Of a DNA stretch of 64,000 nt, positions 49,188-57,887 are shown in pieces (within the stretch, counting starts at the first letter, position 1; each line of letters opens with the position of its first letter). Location of the stretch: assembly GCF_030408555.1 (NCBI RefSeq), contig NZ_CP047048.1, positions 124,001 to 188,000 on the forward strand. The letters run 5' to 3'. The notes under the pieces are model-generated. The model was given only the letters and a program-made list of their open reading frames with translations. It made no database searches and had not been told where the DNA came from. A program made the position numbers and the translations under genes. This DNA is from Corynebacterium aurimucosum. GTDB lineage: Bacteria > Actinomycetota > Actinomycetes > Mycobacteriales > Mycobacteriaceae.

Positions 49188-50885
49188 ATGGGCGGCGCCT
49201 TTAGCTATGCATCATTTTCCCGTGCCAATGGCCGCGCCGGTGGCTGGGGTGTAGGCCAGAAGGCCGGTGATATCACCCAAGAAGAGTTGGCTGAGCTCGT
49301 GTCCTTCGTGCCGACCTCTCTCAACAACGGCACGACGATCCCGGATTTCCCCTCTGCCCAGCAGCGCGCGGAACTGGTTCGCCGTACTGCGGTCTTTGCG
49401 CTCACCCCTGAGGCGGAAAAGTGGGTCACCATGGTATCCGTCCCCGCGGGCCTGGATGCGACCGGCCGCGGCGGCAACGTCTTTACCTACACCTCGATTT
49501 CGCGCACGGGAACCCCGCCGGCACCGGCGACGGTCCTGTTTTCTCCTGACATCCCAGCACCTTTTTCCATCTACGAGGTGGATAAGGTGCAGATTCCGGA
49601 AAAGATCTCAGCGCGCGGACCGTTGCACTCGGACGTGTTGTTGGAAGAGTTTTTGGATGGCGAATTCCGCTACCCAGAGAAGCTTCCCGCACCGTTCAAG
49701 GCGGTAGCCCCGAACCCGAATCCGAGCTTCAACCGTGCGCTGGTTTCTGCCATGGCCACAGTGTTGAATTCCCGCAACGGCCTGGTCATCCTCGTGGCCC
49801 CTGATAACCAGGCAGCGCTGTGGATTGCTGCCACCGCCCGCGAGGTGGGGGAGGATGGTTTCGGCTTCTCCACTTTTGAAAAAGCCGCCGCCATCAATGA
49901 GTTCCCGCTGAGCACCTCCACCATGCTCGTGGTGCCGCCGAGCGAGAAGCAGCGTCTCGCGGAGACGGCGATCCCCGGCAATCCGGTCGTGTTCGCCCTC
50001 GATGAGGCCCTGCCAGACGTCAGCTCCTATGCAGAAAATGCCGCGGAAGAAGCTGAGTCTGCGGCTCCGGAGCCACAGCAAGAGCAGGCCGAGCAGCGCA
50101 CTGTTACGACACCCATAGCAGAGGAGAACGCTGCAACGGGTAGCGAACCTGCACAGCGAGACGCGCAGAGCTTTGACGATTCTTGGGGTCAGGACTCAGC
50201 TGATTTCGGAGCACCTATCGCAGATTCCTCACCTTTTGCGCTCCCGGGTCATGGACCCGCGGGTACTCCGCCAAATCCCCTCGATGCGCCTGAGCCGAAC
50301 ACGGCGCAGGAGAACCCTTTTGCCACGAAGGCGGAGGCCGCGCCGTCAGCTGGTGCAGACACCGCGCCGGCAACGGCGTCGGGCGGCAACGCCAACGTTC
50401 CTGGGCTCAGCGCCGAGGAGTGGCATAGGCTCAAGGAATTCGATCCGCGCTGGTGGATCGAGCACCTTGATACCCACCGTGGTCGCTCCATCCAGCTGGC
50501 CTGCCTCGATAAAAACTCGTTGGGTGAGGGGTTGGACAAGCTGTTGATGTCCGCGATTGTTGCCTCCTGGGTTTTCTACTTCCCGCGGGATTTCAACCTC
50601 CTAGCAGAGGATGCCCTGCAGCCCTGGGAGGACCGCGAGCTCGAGCACATCGGATACCTCACCGCTACGCACTTCGCCGGAATCATCGCACTGGATCATT
50701 GCGAGCGCTATGCCACGGGGCGCGTCGCCATGTTGCTAGATGGCACGACACAGTTGCTGGCGGAGCGCTCAGCTCCCATGCAGCAACGACCGGGCCCATC
50801 GCATTTTGAACCGAACACAGCATGGCAACACCGGGGAGCAGCTCTCGGTGAGCACGGTCGAAACATGGGATTCCACGGAAGGTAA
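49188..50885 (+). CDS. GTPase-associated-type protein (cluster gene 6)
   Basis: A 565-aa protein. The first 190 residues (FSYASFSRANGRAGGWGVGQKAGDITQEEL, then PAGLDATGRGGNVFTYTSISR near 86-106) resemble the N-terminal domain of actinobacterial 'GTPase-associated' proteins that sit next to vWA and GTPase genes; the D-A-T-G-R-x-G-N-V-F step is the most telling. The middle (about 285-400) is low complexity, rich in A, E, P and Q. The C-terminal 150 residues are helical. The start is 2 bp after the previous stop, behind AAGGAGG. It may be the adapter for the GTPase encoded two genes downstream (inference from the name family and order). Confidence 0.7.
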   Translation: MGGAFSYASFSRANGRAGGWGVGQKAGDITQEELAELVSFVPTSLNNGTTIPDFPSAQQRAELVRRTAVFALTPEAEKWVTMVSVPAGLDATGRGGNVFTYTSISRTGTPPAPATVLFSPDIPAPFSIYEVDKVQIPEKISARGPLHSDVLLEEFLDGEFRYPEKLPAPFKAVAPNPNPSFNRALVSAMATVLNSRNGLVILVAPDNQAALWIAATAREVGEDGFGFSTFEKAAAINEFPLSTSTMLVVPPSEKQRLAETAIPGNPVVFALDEALPDVSSYAENAAEEAESAAPEPQQEQAEQRTVTTPIAEENAATGSEPAQRDAQSFDDSWGQDSADFGAPIADSSPFALPGHGPAGTPPNPLDAPEPNTAQENPFATKAEAAPSAGADTAPATASGGNANVPGLSAEEWHRLKEFDPRWWIEHLDTHRGRSIQLACLDKNSLGEGLDKLLMSAIVASWVFYFPRDFNLLAEDALQPWEDRELEHIGYLTATHFAGIIALDHCERYATGRVAMLLDGTTQLLAERSAPMQQRPGPSHFEPNTAWQHRGAALGEHGRNMGFHGR

Positions 50886-50903
50886 GAGAAGGAAATAAGC
50901 GTC

Positions 50904-51863
50904 ATGGCTAAATACACACTGCGGGACGGAGAGTCCCGCCGCATCGGCTCAGACGGCATCCTGCGCGTCGAAGCCTTCGAGATGGGAACCGGCGGCGCCT
51001 CCATGGAGCTGGCGATTTTGGGAGAAGGCGTTGATGCCGTGCGCGTCCACGACCTCTCCATCATGGTGCACTCCCTGCCCGAGCGCGCCACCATCGTCGT
51101 GCGCCCGAAGCGGAATGGGACCTTCGGCCTGCGCAGCGAGGTCCGCCTGACGGTGAGCAACTCGAGTGATTCGGTGACGTTCCCGCGCGTGCTTATCGAC
51201 GCCGCCGAGGACTCCGCCGAACGCCTCGCCGAGGTCACCCCGGAATCCGGCAGCTACCACTTAGAAGCATTCGGCACGACCGAAGGCGCCGGAATCACCG
51301 ATTCCGCCCGCGAGGTGCGCTCCAAGATGCGTCGCGCGGAGCTGGATGTCGCAGGCCTTGATAATGTCACCGTGGTCGTCGATGGTTCCGCCTCCATGCA
51401 GATCAATGTCACACCGAAGATCGTCGAGGCGACCGCCAAATATATCGATGCGCTCTCGGATGCCTTCCGGCACTTCCGCGCCACTGATGGGCAGGACAGC
51501 ATCGAGACCCATAAGGTGGATGAGCTGACCCGTTTCATCGCGGACGTCATTGATAGTGGAGCGGAGCGTGTAGGTCAGCGGCCGTGGCGCTTGCCGACTC
51601 TCACCTCCACGTCCTCGCTGGTCATCTACGTCACCGATTCTCCCGTGACTTCCATGCTGGAAACCCAGGTGCCCACCGTGGTGCTCATCACGAGCGCTAT
51701 CGGACGCCAGGAGCTGGAGCTCGCGCGAATCAACGGAACCCCGGCTCATGTGGCGTACGCGGTGATCGACGGGGACGTCGTCAAGCAGCTCGAATCCGGC
51801 GCGAACACGGAGCTTTCGGAATTGACTGACCGCGTCACTGCCATGCTGAAAGAGAGGAACTAA
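50904..51863 (+). CDS. Cytosolic vWA-domain protein, TerY-like (cluster gene 7)
   Basis: A 319-aa protein. The N-terminal 125 residues are beta-rich (YTLRDGESRRIGSDGILRVEAFEMGTGGASMELAILGEGVDAVRVHDLSIMVHS). A vWA domain begins near residue 155 with the MIDAS D160-G-S162-A-S164 (VVVDGSASM), followed by LVIYVTDSP and VPTVVLITSA strands. No signal peptide, so this is the intracellular counterpart of the exported vWA gene 2. Its stop overlaps the GTPase start (TAATG). vWA plus GTPase pairs occur in predicted regulatory or conflict systems. Confidence 0.8.
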   Translation: MAKYTLRDGESRRIGSDGILRVEAFEMGTGGASMELAILGEGVDAVRVHDLSIMVHSLPERATIVVRPKRNGTFGLRSEVRLTVSNSSDSVTFPRVLIDAAEDSAERLAEVTPESGSYHLEAFGTTEGAGITDSAREVRSKMRRAELDVAGLDNVTVVVDGSASMQINVTPKIVEATAKYIDALSDAFRHFRATDGQDSIETHKVDELTRFIADVIDSGAERVGQRPWRLPTLTSTSSLVIYVTDSPVTSMLETQVPTVVLITSAIGRQELELARINGTPAHVAYAVIDGDVVKQLESGANTELSELTDRVTAMLKERN

Positions 51864-52873
51864 TGAGCCAGGCACGTTGCCCGTGGACCTTTAAACCGCT
51901 CGAGGATGGTGTGACGGTAAGCCCATACACCAACCGGGAGCTGCCGCAGGGATGGACCGACGCCGTGACACATTGCGTGGCCATGGCCGGCGCGCGTAAC
52001 TCCGGTAAGTCGCTCTACACCGCGGTGATGATCAAGCAGCTCAAGCAGCTGGCGCACAAGCACAACCGCTCCGTCCAAGCGGCGGATGAATCCACGCGCG
52101 AGCGCTACGCCGAGGTTTATGAGAAGCCGCTCTTTGAGGAGATGCGTGCCATGGACCCCACGCCAAGTGCGGTGGCTACCGACGCCTACCAGCGCGACCC
52201 ACTGATTTTTGAGCTCGGTAAGTGGCCTGATGAACAGGGACACGAGCGCATGAATTACTTGGTCTTCCGCGACGTGGCGGGCGAAGACTTGGAGAACCCG
52301 CCAGAGAACGAAGCCGACCGCGAGAACCTCGCTTTCTTCTCCCACGCGGATTTGGTGATTTTCCTCTTTGACCCGCTGCGTGTGCAGCAAATTCAGGACT
52401 TTATCCACGGTCTGATTCCCAATATTGGTGAGCTCGGTGCGGATTCCCTGCGGGTTCTGGACAACCTGCTGGCGCTGCTCGATACGGATACCCCGCCGCC
52501 ACTGGCCGTGACCATCTCGAAGTTCGACACGGTGCAGAAACTTGAGCAGGTGGATGACGTGCGTTGGAAGAAACTCATGGCCAACCGCGGCTCCGCTTTC
52601 CGCCGGGATACCGGGTGGAACTTCCGCGATTCGGACCGCTGGATGGTCCACCTTGAAGCCGAATCGCTGTTGCGCTTCTTGGGTGCTAATGACCTCATCA
52701 ACAAGATCTATTCGGCAGCTCCGCGCGGCGGTAGCTTCTTCGTGGTCTCCGCGTTGGGTGAGGCCCCGACGGGCCGCCAGCTAGCCCGCAGCGGCATTGC
52801 GCCCTACCGCGTTCTGGATCCCATTCGTTGGTTGCTGAGCCAACGCGGCGTCTTTGCGCAGGATGTGTCATGA
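51863..52873 (+). CDS. P-loop GTPase-like protein (cluster gene 8)
   Basis: A 336-aa protein with Walker A G43-A-R-N-S-G-K49-S50 (VAMAGARNSGKSLYTAV), a Walker B/switch II-like FRDVAGED near residues 134-141, and ISKFDT near 217, a candidate base-recognition loop. This resembles the DO-GTPase/'double-GTPase' type proteins found with vWA partners. A Cys-Pro pair near the N-terminus (C6, C38) could be a remnant of a zinc site. The stop overlaps the next start (ATGA). Confidence 0.78.
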   Translation: MSQARCPWTFKPLEDGVTVSPYTNRELPQGWTDAVTHCVAMAGARNSGKSLYTAVMIKQLKQLAHKHNRSVQAADESTRERYAEVYEKPLFEEMRAMDPTPSAVATDAYQRDPLIFELGKWPDEQGHERMNYLVFRDVAGEDLENPPENEADRENLAFFSHADLVIFLFDPLRVQQIQDFIHGLIPNIGELGADSLRVLDNLLALLDTDTPPPLAVTISKFDTVQKLEQVDDVRWKKLMANRGSAFRRDTGWNFRDSDRWMVHLEAESLLRFLGANDLINKIYSAAPRGGSFFVVSALGEAPTGRQLARSGIAPYRVLDPIRWLLSQRGVFAQDVS

Positions 52874-53364
52874 CTTTCGGTAGCCCACAACCCCCAGGAA
52901 CCCCGCCGACAGGCTCGCCTGCCGCGCCCGCACCGGACTATCGCTACGGTGCAGTCACCGATTCTGTCCGTCAGACCCGCCGTGCCGCCGATATGAAGGC
53001 GCAATGGGCACCGTGGCCGTTGAAGATTGCAGCGGTACTGGAGGTCTTCATCACGAGCTACGCGGTATACAACATCTGCCGGCTCATCGCCTTTGAAAAC
53101 AGCCCGGCGGCGGTAAGCCGCACGGACCAGCTCTCCACTGAGCTCGGCGTGTTACTTGCCGTACTGGTTCTCTTGGTGTGTGCCCTCACCACCTATGTGC
53201 TGCACGCGCAGCAGTCCGCGCGGATTGCGCTGACCGTTATCAGCGCCATCGTGGTGCTGCTCATTCCGGCGAGTTCGGTCATGCCCGCGTCCATCGCATC
53301 GGCGGTGGTCATTGTGCTGCTGTGGCTGCCTGCGAACCGGCAGTGGTTCGGCGGCCAAGCGTGA
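52870..53364 (+). CDS. Small membrane protein resembling cluster gene 1 (cluster gene 9)
   Basis: A 164-aa protein starting MTFGSPQPPGTPP, with PAPDYRYG and APWPLKIAA before the first helix, exactly the landmarks of the first cluster gene. It has four hydrophobic helices from about residue 55 to 155. The glycine-rich part is much shorter. It overlaps the GTPase gene by 4 bp. The two related membrane proteins thus bracket the cluster. Confidence 0.78.
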   Translation: MTFGSPQPPGTPPTGSPAAPAPDYRYGAVTDSVRQTRRAADMKAQWAPWPLKIAAVLEVFITSYAVYNICRLIAFENSPAAVSRTDQLSTELGVLLAVLVLLVCALTTYVLHAQQSARIALTVISAIVVLLIPASSVMPASIASAVVIVLLWLPANRQWFGGQA

Positions 53365-53365
53365 C

Positions 53366-53401
53366 AAGCCTAGGCCCCGTGCACCGCGGGGCTTAGGCCT
53401 T
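53366..53401. terminator. Bidirectional terminator between convergent genes
   Basis: GCCTAGGCCCCG (53368-53379) and CGGGGCTTAGGC (53387-53398) pair over 12 bp with one G-U. It ends the tubulin-like cluster and overlaps the stop codon of the convergent gene. Confidence 0.75.
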
Positions 53402-54733
53402 CTTGCGCAGCTCCTCGAGAGCGCGCACATTATTGGCCTTGGCAAAGAGGTTGAACGCAAGGTGGTACATCTTGCGCGCGCGGTCTGTTGCGTCGGCGGA
53501 AGAGTAGCGATCACCTAAAAGTTCGGCGACCTCCGCCATGGCGTTTTGCTCCGACGGCGTCGTGGCTTCGGCGACAGAATGCCGGTCCAAGAAATCGAGC
53601 AAAACCTGGGTGGATTTAAACATGTCCTGCGCCTGCAAGCGGAGGCTTTCGGAATACAGGACGGTCCACTTGGCGGATACGGGAAGGCTCTGGAGCTTGA
53701 GCGAATCCACGTAGCGCGAGGCCAAGATGTCATAGGCCTCCTCTGGATCGCTGTGGCGAACATCGAGGGCCACGGTCTTGAGCAAAGCATGGAGCTCGCC
53801 ATCGAGGTCTCCGCAGCGTTGGAACTCGCGGGCAGCAGCGGCAAAGCAGGCCACGCGCTGCTCTAAGTCTGAAGAAGAGTGCTGTGCAGCATCGCTATAG
53901 AAGCGGGCTAGCATCACTGCGGGGAGCTGCTGGTACTCCTCGTCCGCCCGTGCGTTGGAGAGGATGGTGAAAGATTGCGTAGCCACGCGCTCGCAGTCGG
54001 CGGCAGAATTAGATGCCCACAGCGCGCCCACGGCGGACTCGAGGATGGTGCGGAGGATGTCACCCATCGTGGCCCCTGCGCCGTCGAAATCTCCTCCAGT
54101 GACGGCGTCGTTGATAGCCACGAATTCAGCAGCGTGTCCTTTCACTGCACTCGCTTCACCGCTCTTGGCAGATTCTAGGCGCTCTTGGAGCACGGCCAGT
54201 GATACATTGCTGTCGGTGCTTGAGGTGTTGCTGGCGGAGCCGGAGGACACCTCCGCGCTGGTGGGGGCGGATTCAGAGAAGTCTTTTTGGCTGGCCACGG
54301 TGCGCGCTGCGGCAATTTCATTCAACGCCGTGTCGTCGCCAGCTGCAGCGGCCTTGGCTGCGAATTTCTCTGCCGCTTCAGTGTTGTTGTTATCCAGCCA
54401 TGCGCGGGCCACGCGGGTATAGCCGGTAGCCACGAGCGCAGGCTGTCCGGTCAGCGCGCCCAGTGAGGCAATGGTGAGAGAATCGTCGATGTTCTCGATG
54501 GTGCCGGCAGCCACGCGAAGGGTTTCGCGGGCTTCTAGGTACTGGGCGGCGGGGACGGCGTCCTCCACGCTGCCCAAGAACCTGTCATCTGCGAGTACTC
54601 GGTTGATCTGCTCATCAATGTGGGCGGATTCATCGGTGGGGAGAGAAACCCCCGGCGCCTGGGCCCGCGCGAAGGCGAGCATCTTCTCGGCGTCGGCAGA
54701 ATCAAGCAGGGGATACGTCGCATCAGAAGCCAT
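53393..54733 (-). CDS. Helical-repeat (TPR-like) protein of unknown function
   Basis: A 446-aa cytosolic protein, nearly all helix, with repeated helix pairs of TPR character in the C-terminal half (e.g. [32 protein letters not shown] and [29 protein letters not shown]). The middle (about 155-180) is a Ser/Thr/Ala linker. Start ATG 54733 ([10 protein letters not shown]); the longer frame lacks support. It converges on the tubulin-like cluster. It may be the cluster's regulator or adapter, but position is the only evidence. Confidence 0.72.
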   Translation of the reverse strand: MASDATYPLLDSADAEKMLAFARAQAPGVSLPTDESAHIDEQINRVLADDRFLGSVEDAVPAAQYLEARETLRVAAGTIENIDDSLTIASLGALTGQPALVATGYTRVARAWLDNNNTEAAEKFAAKAAAAGDDTALNEIAAARTVASQKDFSESAPTSAEVSSGSASNTSSTDSNVSLAVLQERLESAKSGEASAVKGHAAEFVAINDAVTGGDFDGAGATMGDILRTILESAVGALWASNSAADCERVATQSFTILSNARADEEYQQLPAVMLARFYSDAAQHSSSDLEQRVACFAAAAREFQRCGDLDGELHALLKTVALDVRHSDPEEAYDILASRYVDSLKLQSLPVSAKWTVLYSESLRLQAQDMFKSTQVLLDFLDRHSVAEATTPSEQNAMAEVAELLGDRYSSADATDRARKMYHLAFNLFAKANNVRALEELRKKA

Positions 54734-54778
54734 GGGGGAGATTCTAGTAGAGGACCCCGACGCGCGCGGGACTCCTCG

Positions 54779-54784
54779 TAGACT
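54779..54784 (+). promoter_or_regulatory. -10 element of leaderless gluQ
   Basis: TAGACT lies 7 nt before the ATG at 54792 with no ribosome site. Confidence 0.42.
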
Positions 54785-54791
54785 GGGTGCC

Positions 54792-55733
54792 ATGGATTTT
54801 CTCAGCCCCGCTGGGCGCTATGCCCCGAGCCCGTCCGGAGATCTGCATCTGGGTAACCTGCGCACGGCGTTGCTGGCTTGGCTATACGCCCGAAGCAGTG
54901 GGCGCCGCTTCCTTGTGCGCGTGGAAGACATTGACACGCAGCGCTCCTCCCGGGAGTCGGCGCAGCGCCAGTTGGAGGACCTTGCTGCGCTCGGCCTGGA
55001 CTGGGACGGGGAAGTCATCTACCAGCAGGATCGCTATGCGGCTTATGAGGCGGCGCTGGCGCAGCTTCCTACCTTTGAGTGCTACTGCTCGCGCAAAGAT
55101 ATTCAGGAAGCCTCCCGCGCTCCGCATGCCATCCCCGGGCAGTATCCGGGAACGTGCCGCGATCTCAGCGAGGACGAGCGCGAGGCCAAACGCGTCGAAC
55201 TCGCCGCCCAGAACCGCGTGCCCGCCATACGCTTGCTTGCTGACGTCTCTTCCTTCACCATCCACGACGCCTTCGCCGGCGAGTACACCGGGGAGGTGGA
55301 TGACTTCATCTTGCGCCGTGGCGGCCAGCCCCCGGTGGATCCGAGCCAGGGTATGGATTGGGCCTATAACTTGGCGGTTGTCGTCGACGATGCCTTCCAA
55401 GGCGTCGATCAGATCGTGCGCGGCGATGACTTGCTGTCTTCCGCCCCGCGTCAGGCCTACTTGGCGCACAAGCTGGGCTATCCGGAGCCGGAGTTCGTTC
55501 ATGTCCCGCTCGTGCTGAATTCGGACAACGTCCGCCTGTCCAAGCGTGATGGGGCAGTAACTCTTCGCCAGTTACTCGCGGAGCCGGGGCGAGAACTAAG
55601 CGATGTGATCCGCCTGCTCGCCCGCTCGCTGGGATATGACGCCGAAGGGATTAATACCGCCGCGGACCTCCTCGAACGCTTTATCCCCGATAAGCTTTCA
55701 CAAGAACCCTTCGTCTGGGATGGAACGGTGTAG
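54792..55733 (+). CDS. gluQ: Glutamyl-queuosine tRNA(Asp) synthetase
   Basis: A 313-aa class I synthetase-like protein. The HIGH motif is H19-L-G-N22 ([15 protein letters not shown]), the KMSKS-like motif is [13 protein letters not shown], and zinc ligands lie in CYCSRKD and QYPGTC. It lacks the anticodon-binding domain of GluRS, as GluQ does. It attaches glutamate to the cyclopentene ring of queuosine in tRNA-Asp. Its presence implies queuosine is made in this cell, matching tgt and yhhQ elsewhere in the window. Leaderless layout. Confidence 0.9.
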   Translation: MDFLSPAGRYAPSPSGDLHLGNLRTALLAWLYARSSGRRFLVRVEDIDTQRSSRESAQRQLEDLAALGLDWDGEVIYQQDRYAAYEAALAQLPTFECYCSRKDIQEASRAPHAIPGQYPGTCRDLSEDEREAKRVELAAQNRVPAIRLLADVSSFTIHDAFAGEYTGEVDDFILRRGGQPPVDPSQGMDWAYNLAVVVDDAFQGVDQIVRGDDLLSSAPRQAYLAHKLGYPEPEFVHVPLVLNSDNVRLSKRDGAVTLRQLLAEPGRELSDVIRLLARSLGYDAEGINTAADLLERFIPDKLSQEPFVWDGTV

Positions 55734-55744
55734 AACGGAGCAGC

Positions 55745-56080
55745 ATGGAAGCCTTTGAGTACGCCCATCTGGAAGACGGCCTGGATTACCTCTATGACTT
55801 CTTTGAAGAAGACCTAGAAAAGCGCGTGCGCGCCGGGCGTGAGCTGCTACCGGCGGGCATGGAAGACATCCTGGGGGATAGCACACTGGATGATTACGTG
55901 TGGCTGTGGATCAAAGAACCGGGGCCCAACGGTTTCCGCCAGTACCTGCGCGATGGCGGCTATGGCGAGGCCGAGGTGAAAGAGGCCTTCCTGCTTGCCC
56001 GCACCGAGTGGGGCATGAACACCCCGCCACACGTGGAGTGGCTCAAGGAAGACGGCTACGAGGCTCCCGAGTTCGATTAA
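55745..56080 (+). CDS. Conserved small acidic protein, 111 aa
   Basis: Starts MEAFEYAHLEDGLDYLYDFF, behind GGAG, and is 11 bp after gluQ, so probably co-transcribed. Rich in D, E, Y and W (DDYVWLWIKEPGPNGFRQYLRDGGYGEAEVKEAF). No signal peptide or membrane helix, no family recognised. Confidence 0.7.
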   Translation: MEAFEYAHLEDGLDYLYDFFEEDLEKRVRAGRELLPAGMEDILGDSTLDDYVWLWIKEPGPNGFRQYLRDGGYGEAEVKEAFLLARTEWGMNTPPHVEWLKEDGYEAPEFD

Positions 56081-56132
56081 CAGCGTTTGGGTTGGATTGC
56101 ACGGCTGGAGGGTCCGCAGTGCTAAATGAGAG

Positions 56133-56175
56133 AAATCCCGGACCTCTTAGCGTGATGCTGTGAAGCCCGGGATTT
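56133..56175 (-). terminator. Terminator after tRNA-Ser(GGA)
   Basis: AAATCCCGG (56133-56141) and CCGGGATTT (56167-56175) are perfect 9-bp arms; on the minus strand CTCTCATTT follows. It may also end the plus-strand gluQ transcript. Confidence 0.6.
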
Positions 56176-56183
56176 CCCAGTGG

Positions 56184-56269
56184 CGGAGGATAGGGGATTT
56201 GAACCCCTGAGGGATGTGACTCCCGCACGCGTTCCAGGCGTGTGACATAGGCCGCTAGTCGAATCCTCC
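56184..56269 (-). tRNA. tRNA-Ser(GGA)
   Basis: On the minus strand the acceptor GGAGGAT pairs with ATCCTCC, discriminator G, and CCA is encoded (56181-56183 complement). The anticodon loop is C-T-GGA-A-C with GGA at 56233-56235. A long variable arm and T-arm GGGGTTCAAATCCCC are present. It decodes UCC/UCU. Confidence 0.95.
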
Positions 56270-56439
56270 GCTGGAAAACATTACATGAGCCCCCTAATGA
56301 AGCAAAATCGCCAGGTCAGCGCGAAGAACTTGAGGATTTAGGGGCGCGAGGTAAGAAGTGCGCTTGGAAGCGGGGCGGGAGCCGGGCGGTGGGGGAGCGG
56401 TTTGGCGTCGACAAGCAAGGCGCGCTAGGCTAGACCGCA

Positions 56440-56535
56440 GGATTCCGCGTGGCGTCCATCCTCTGAACTCCCCCAGGGCAGGAATGCAGCAAGGGTCAGG
56501 AGGCTCTGGCGGGTGCGCGGGGTCCCCTTTTATTT
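56440..56535 (+). ncRNA. ffs: Small signal recognition particle RNA (4.5S type)
   Basis: The apical loop motif CAGGGCAGGAATGCAGCAAGGGTCAG carries the SRP54-binding symmetric/asymmetric loops (AGCA/AGGA pattern). The closing helix pairs GGATTCCGCG (from 56440) with CGCGGGGTCC (to 56525), and CCCCTTTTATTTT ends it. A TAGGCT -10 lies near 56425. About 90 nt long, the short bacterial form. Ends are estimated from pairing. Confidence 0.9.
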
Positions 56536-56615
56536 TGTGTGCTTTAACACGGGGGATGTAACGGGGCGTTAGTATGGTTGCCATATGTCCGCACTACGTC
56601 CCGGAAGGAAGACGG

Positions 56616-57887
56616 ATGTCTCTTCTTAATCTTGAAAAGTCCGAGCTTACTGAGCTTGCCGCGCAGGTACGCAAGGACTACGAGGCCCTCAAGGCTGAGG
56701 GTTTGGATCTTGACTTGACCCGAGGAAAGCCGTCCAAGGCCCAGCTTGATCTGTCCAATGATCTGCTCGTCCTGCCGGGCCGCGGTCACTACACTGACGC
56801 CGCAGGCAATGACCTGCGCAACTACGGCAACCAGAAGGGCATCAAAGAGCTGCGTGATCTGTGGGGCAAGCTCACCAACATGGACCCGGAGCTCCTCATC
56901 GCGGCGGATTCTTCCTCCCTGAACATCATGTATGACCTCATCCTGTGGGCCTACACCTTCGGTACTAACAGCTCTGAGAAGCCGTGGTCCAAGGAAGAGA
57001 CCATCAAGTGGATCTGCCCTACCCCAGGCTATGACCGCCACTTTGCCATCACGGAGTCCTTCGGCTTCGAGCTGGTTACGGTGCCGATGGAAGAAGATGG
57101 CCCGGATATTGAAGCAGTGGAGGAACTGGTTAAGGACCCGCAGGTCAAGGGCATGTGGGTTGTGCCGATGTTCTCCAACCCGTCGGGCGCTGTTATCTCT
57201 GAAGAGAAGACCCGCCGCCTTGCAGCGATGGAGACCGGCGCACCGGACTTCCGCATCGTGTGGGATAACGCTTACGCCGTGCACACGCTGACCGAGGACT
57301 TCCCGGAGGTTCTGCCGATTCTGGAGATTGCGGAACAGGAAGGAAATCCGGACCGCTTCTGGGCTATGTCTTCGTCGTCGAAGATCACCTTCGCCGGTTC
57401 CGGTGTGAGCTTCTTCGGTTCCTCCGAAGACAACCTCGAGTGGTACCTGGAGCACGCCGGTATCCGCGGCATCGGCCCGAACAAGATCAACCAGCTTGCG
57501 CACTACGAGTTCTTCGGTTCGGCGGAGGGCGTGCGCGCAATCATGCGCCGCCACGCTGCGCTGCTGGCGCCGAAGTTCGAGGCGGTACTCCGTATCCTGG
57601 ATAAGAACCTCACCCATCATGAGATCGCGGACTGGACCCACCCCAAGGGCGGCTACTTCATCTCCCTCAACGTGATGGAGGGTACCGCGACCCGCGTGTG
57701 GGAGCTGGCCCGTGACGCTGGCATTCTCCTGACCCAGGCTGGCTCTGCCTTCCCGTACGGTGAGGATGCCAAGGACCACAACATTCGCTTGGCCCCGTCC
57801 CTGCCGCCGCAGGAAGAGGTTGAGGCAGCAATGGATGGCGTGGCCACCTGTGTGCTGCTCGCCGCACTGGAGAAGCTGGGGGCATAA
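56616..57887 (+). CDS. aspT: Aspartate aminotransferase, subgroup Ic
   Basis: A 423-aa PLP enzyme that interconverts aspartate plus 2-oxoglutarate with oxaloacetate plus glutamate. The PLP lysine is K256 in MSSSSKITFAGSGVSFFG; other landmarks are LTRGKPSKAQLDLS, FSNPSGAVISEEK and IVWDNAYAVH. It matches the unusual class Ic AspT of C. glutamicum, which also lies just before dnaX, the ybaB-like gene and recR, so the order is conserved. Start MSLLNLEK follows AAGGAAG. The SRP RNA is directly upstream. Confidence 0.9.
   Translation: MSLLNLEKSELTELAAQVRKDYEALKAEGLDLDLTRGKPSKAQLDLSNDLLVLPGRGHYTDAAGNDLRNYGNQKGIKELRDLWGKLTNMDPELLIAADSSSLNIMYDLILWAYTFGTNSSEKPWSKEETIKWICPTPGYDRHFAITESFGFELVTVPMEEDGPDIEAVEELVKDPQVKGMWVVPMFSNPSGAVISEEKTRRLAAMETGAPDFRIVWDNAYAVHTLTEDFPEVLPILEIAEQEGNPDRFWAMSSSSKITFAGSGVSFFGSSEDNLEWYLEHAGIRGIGPNKINQLAHYEFFGSAEGVRAIMRRHAALLAPKFEAVLRILDKNLTHHEIADWTHPKGGYFISLNVMEGTATRVWELARDAGILLTQAGSAFPYGEDAKDHNIRLAPSLPPQEEVEAAMDGVATCVLLAALEKLGA

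Noticed and set aside
36594..53364. Prophage or conjugative element
   Set aside because: No integrase, capsid, terminase, relaxase or att duplication seen, and composition matches the chromosome.
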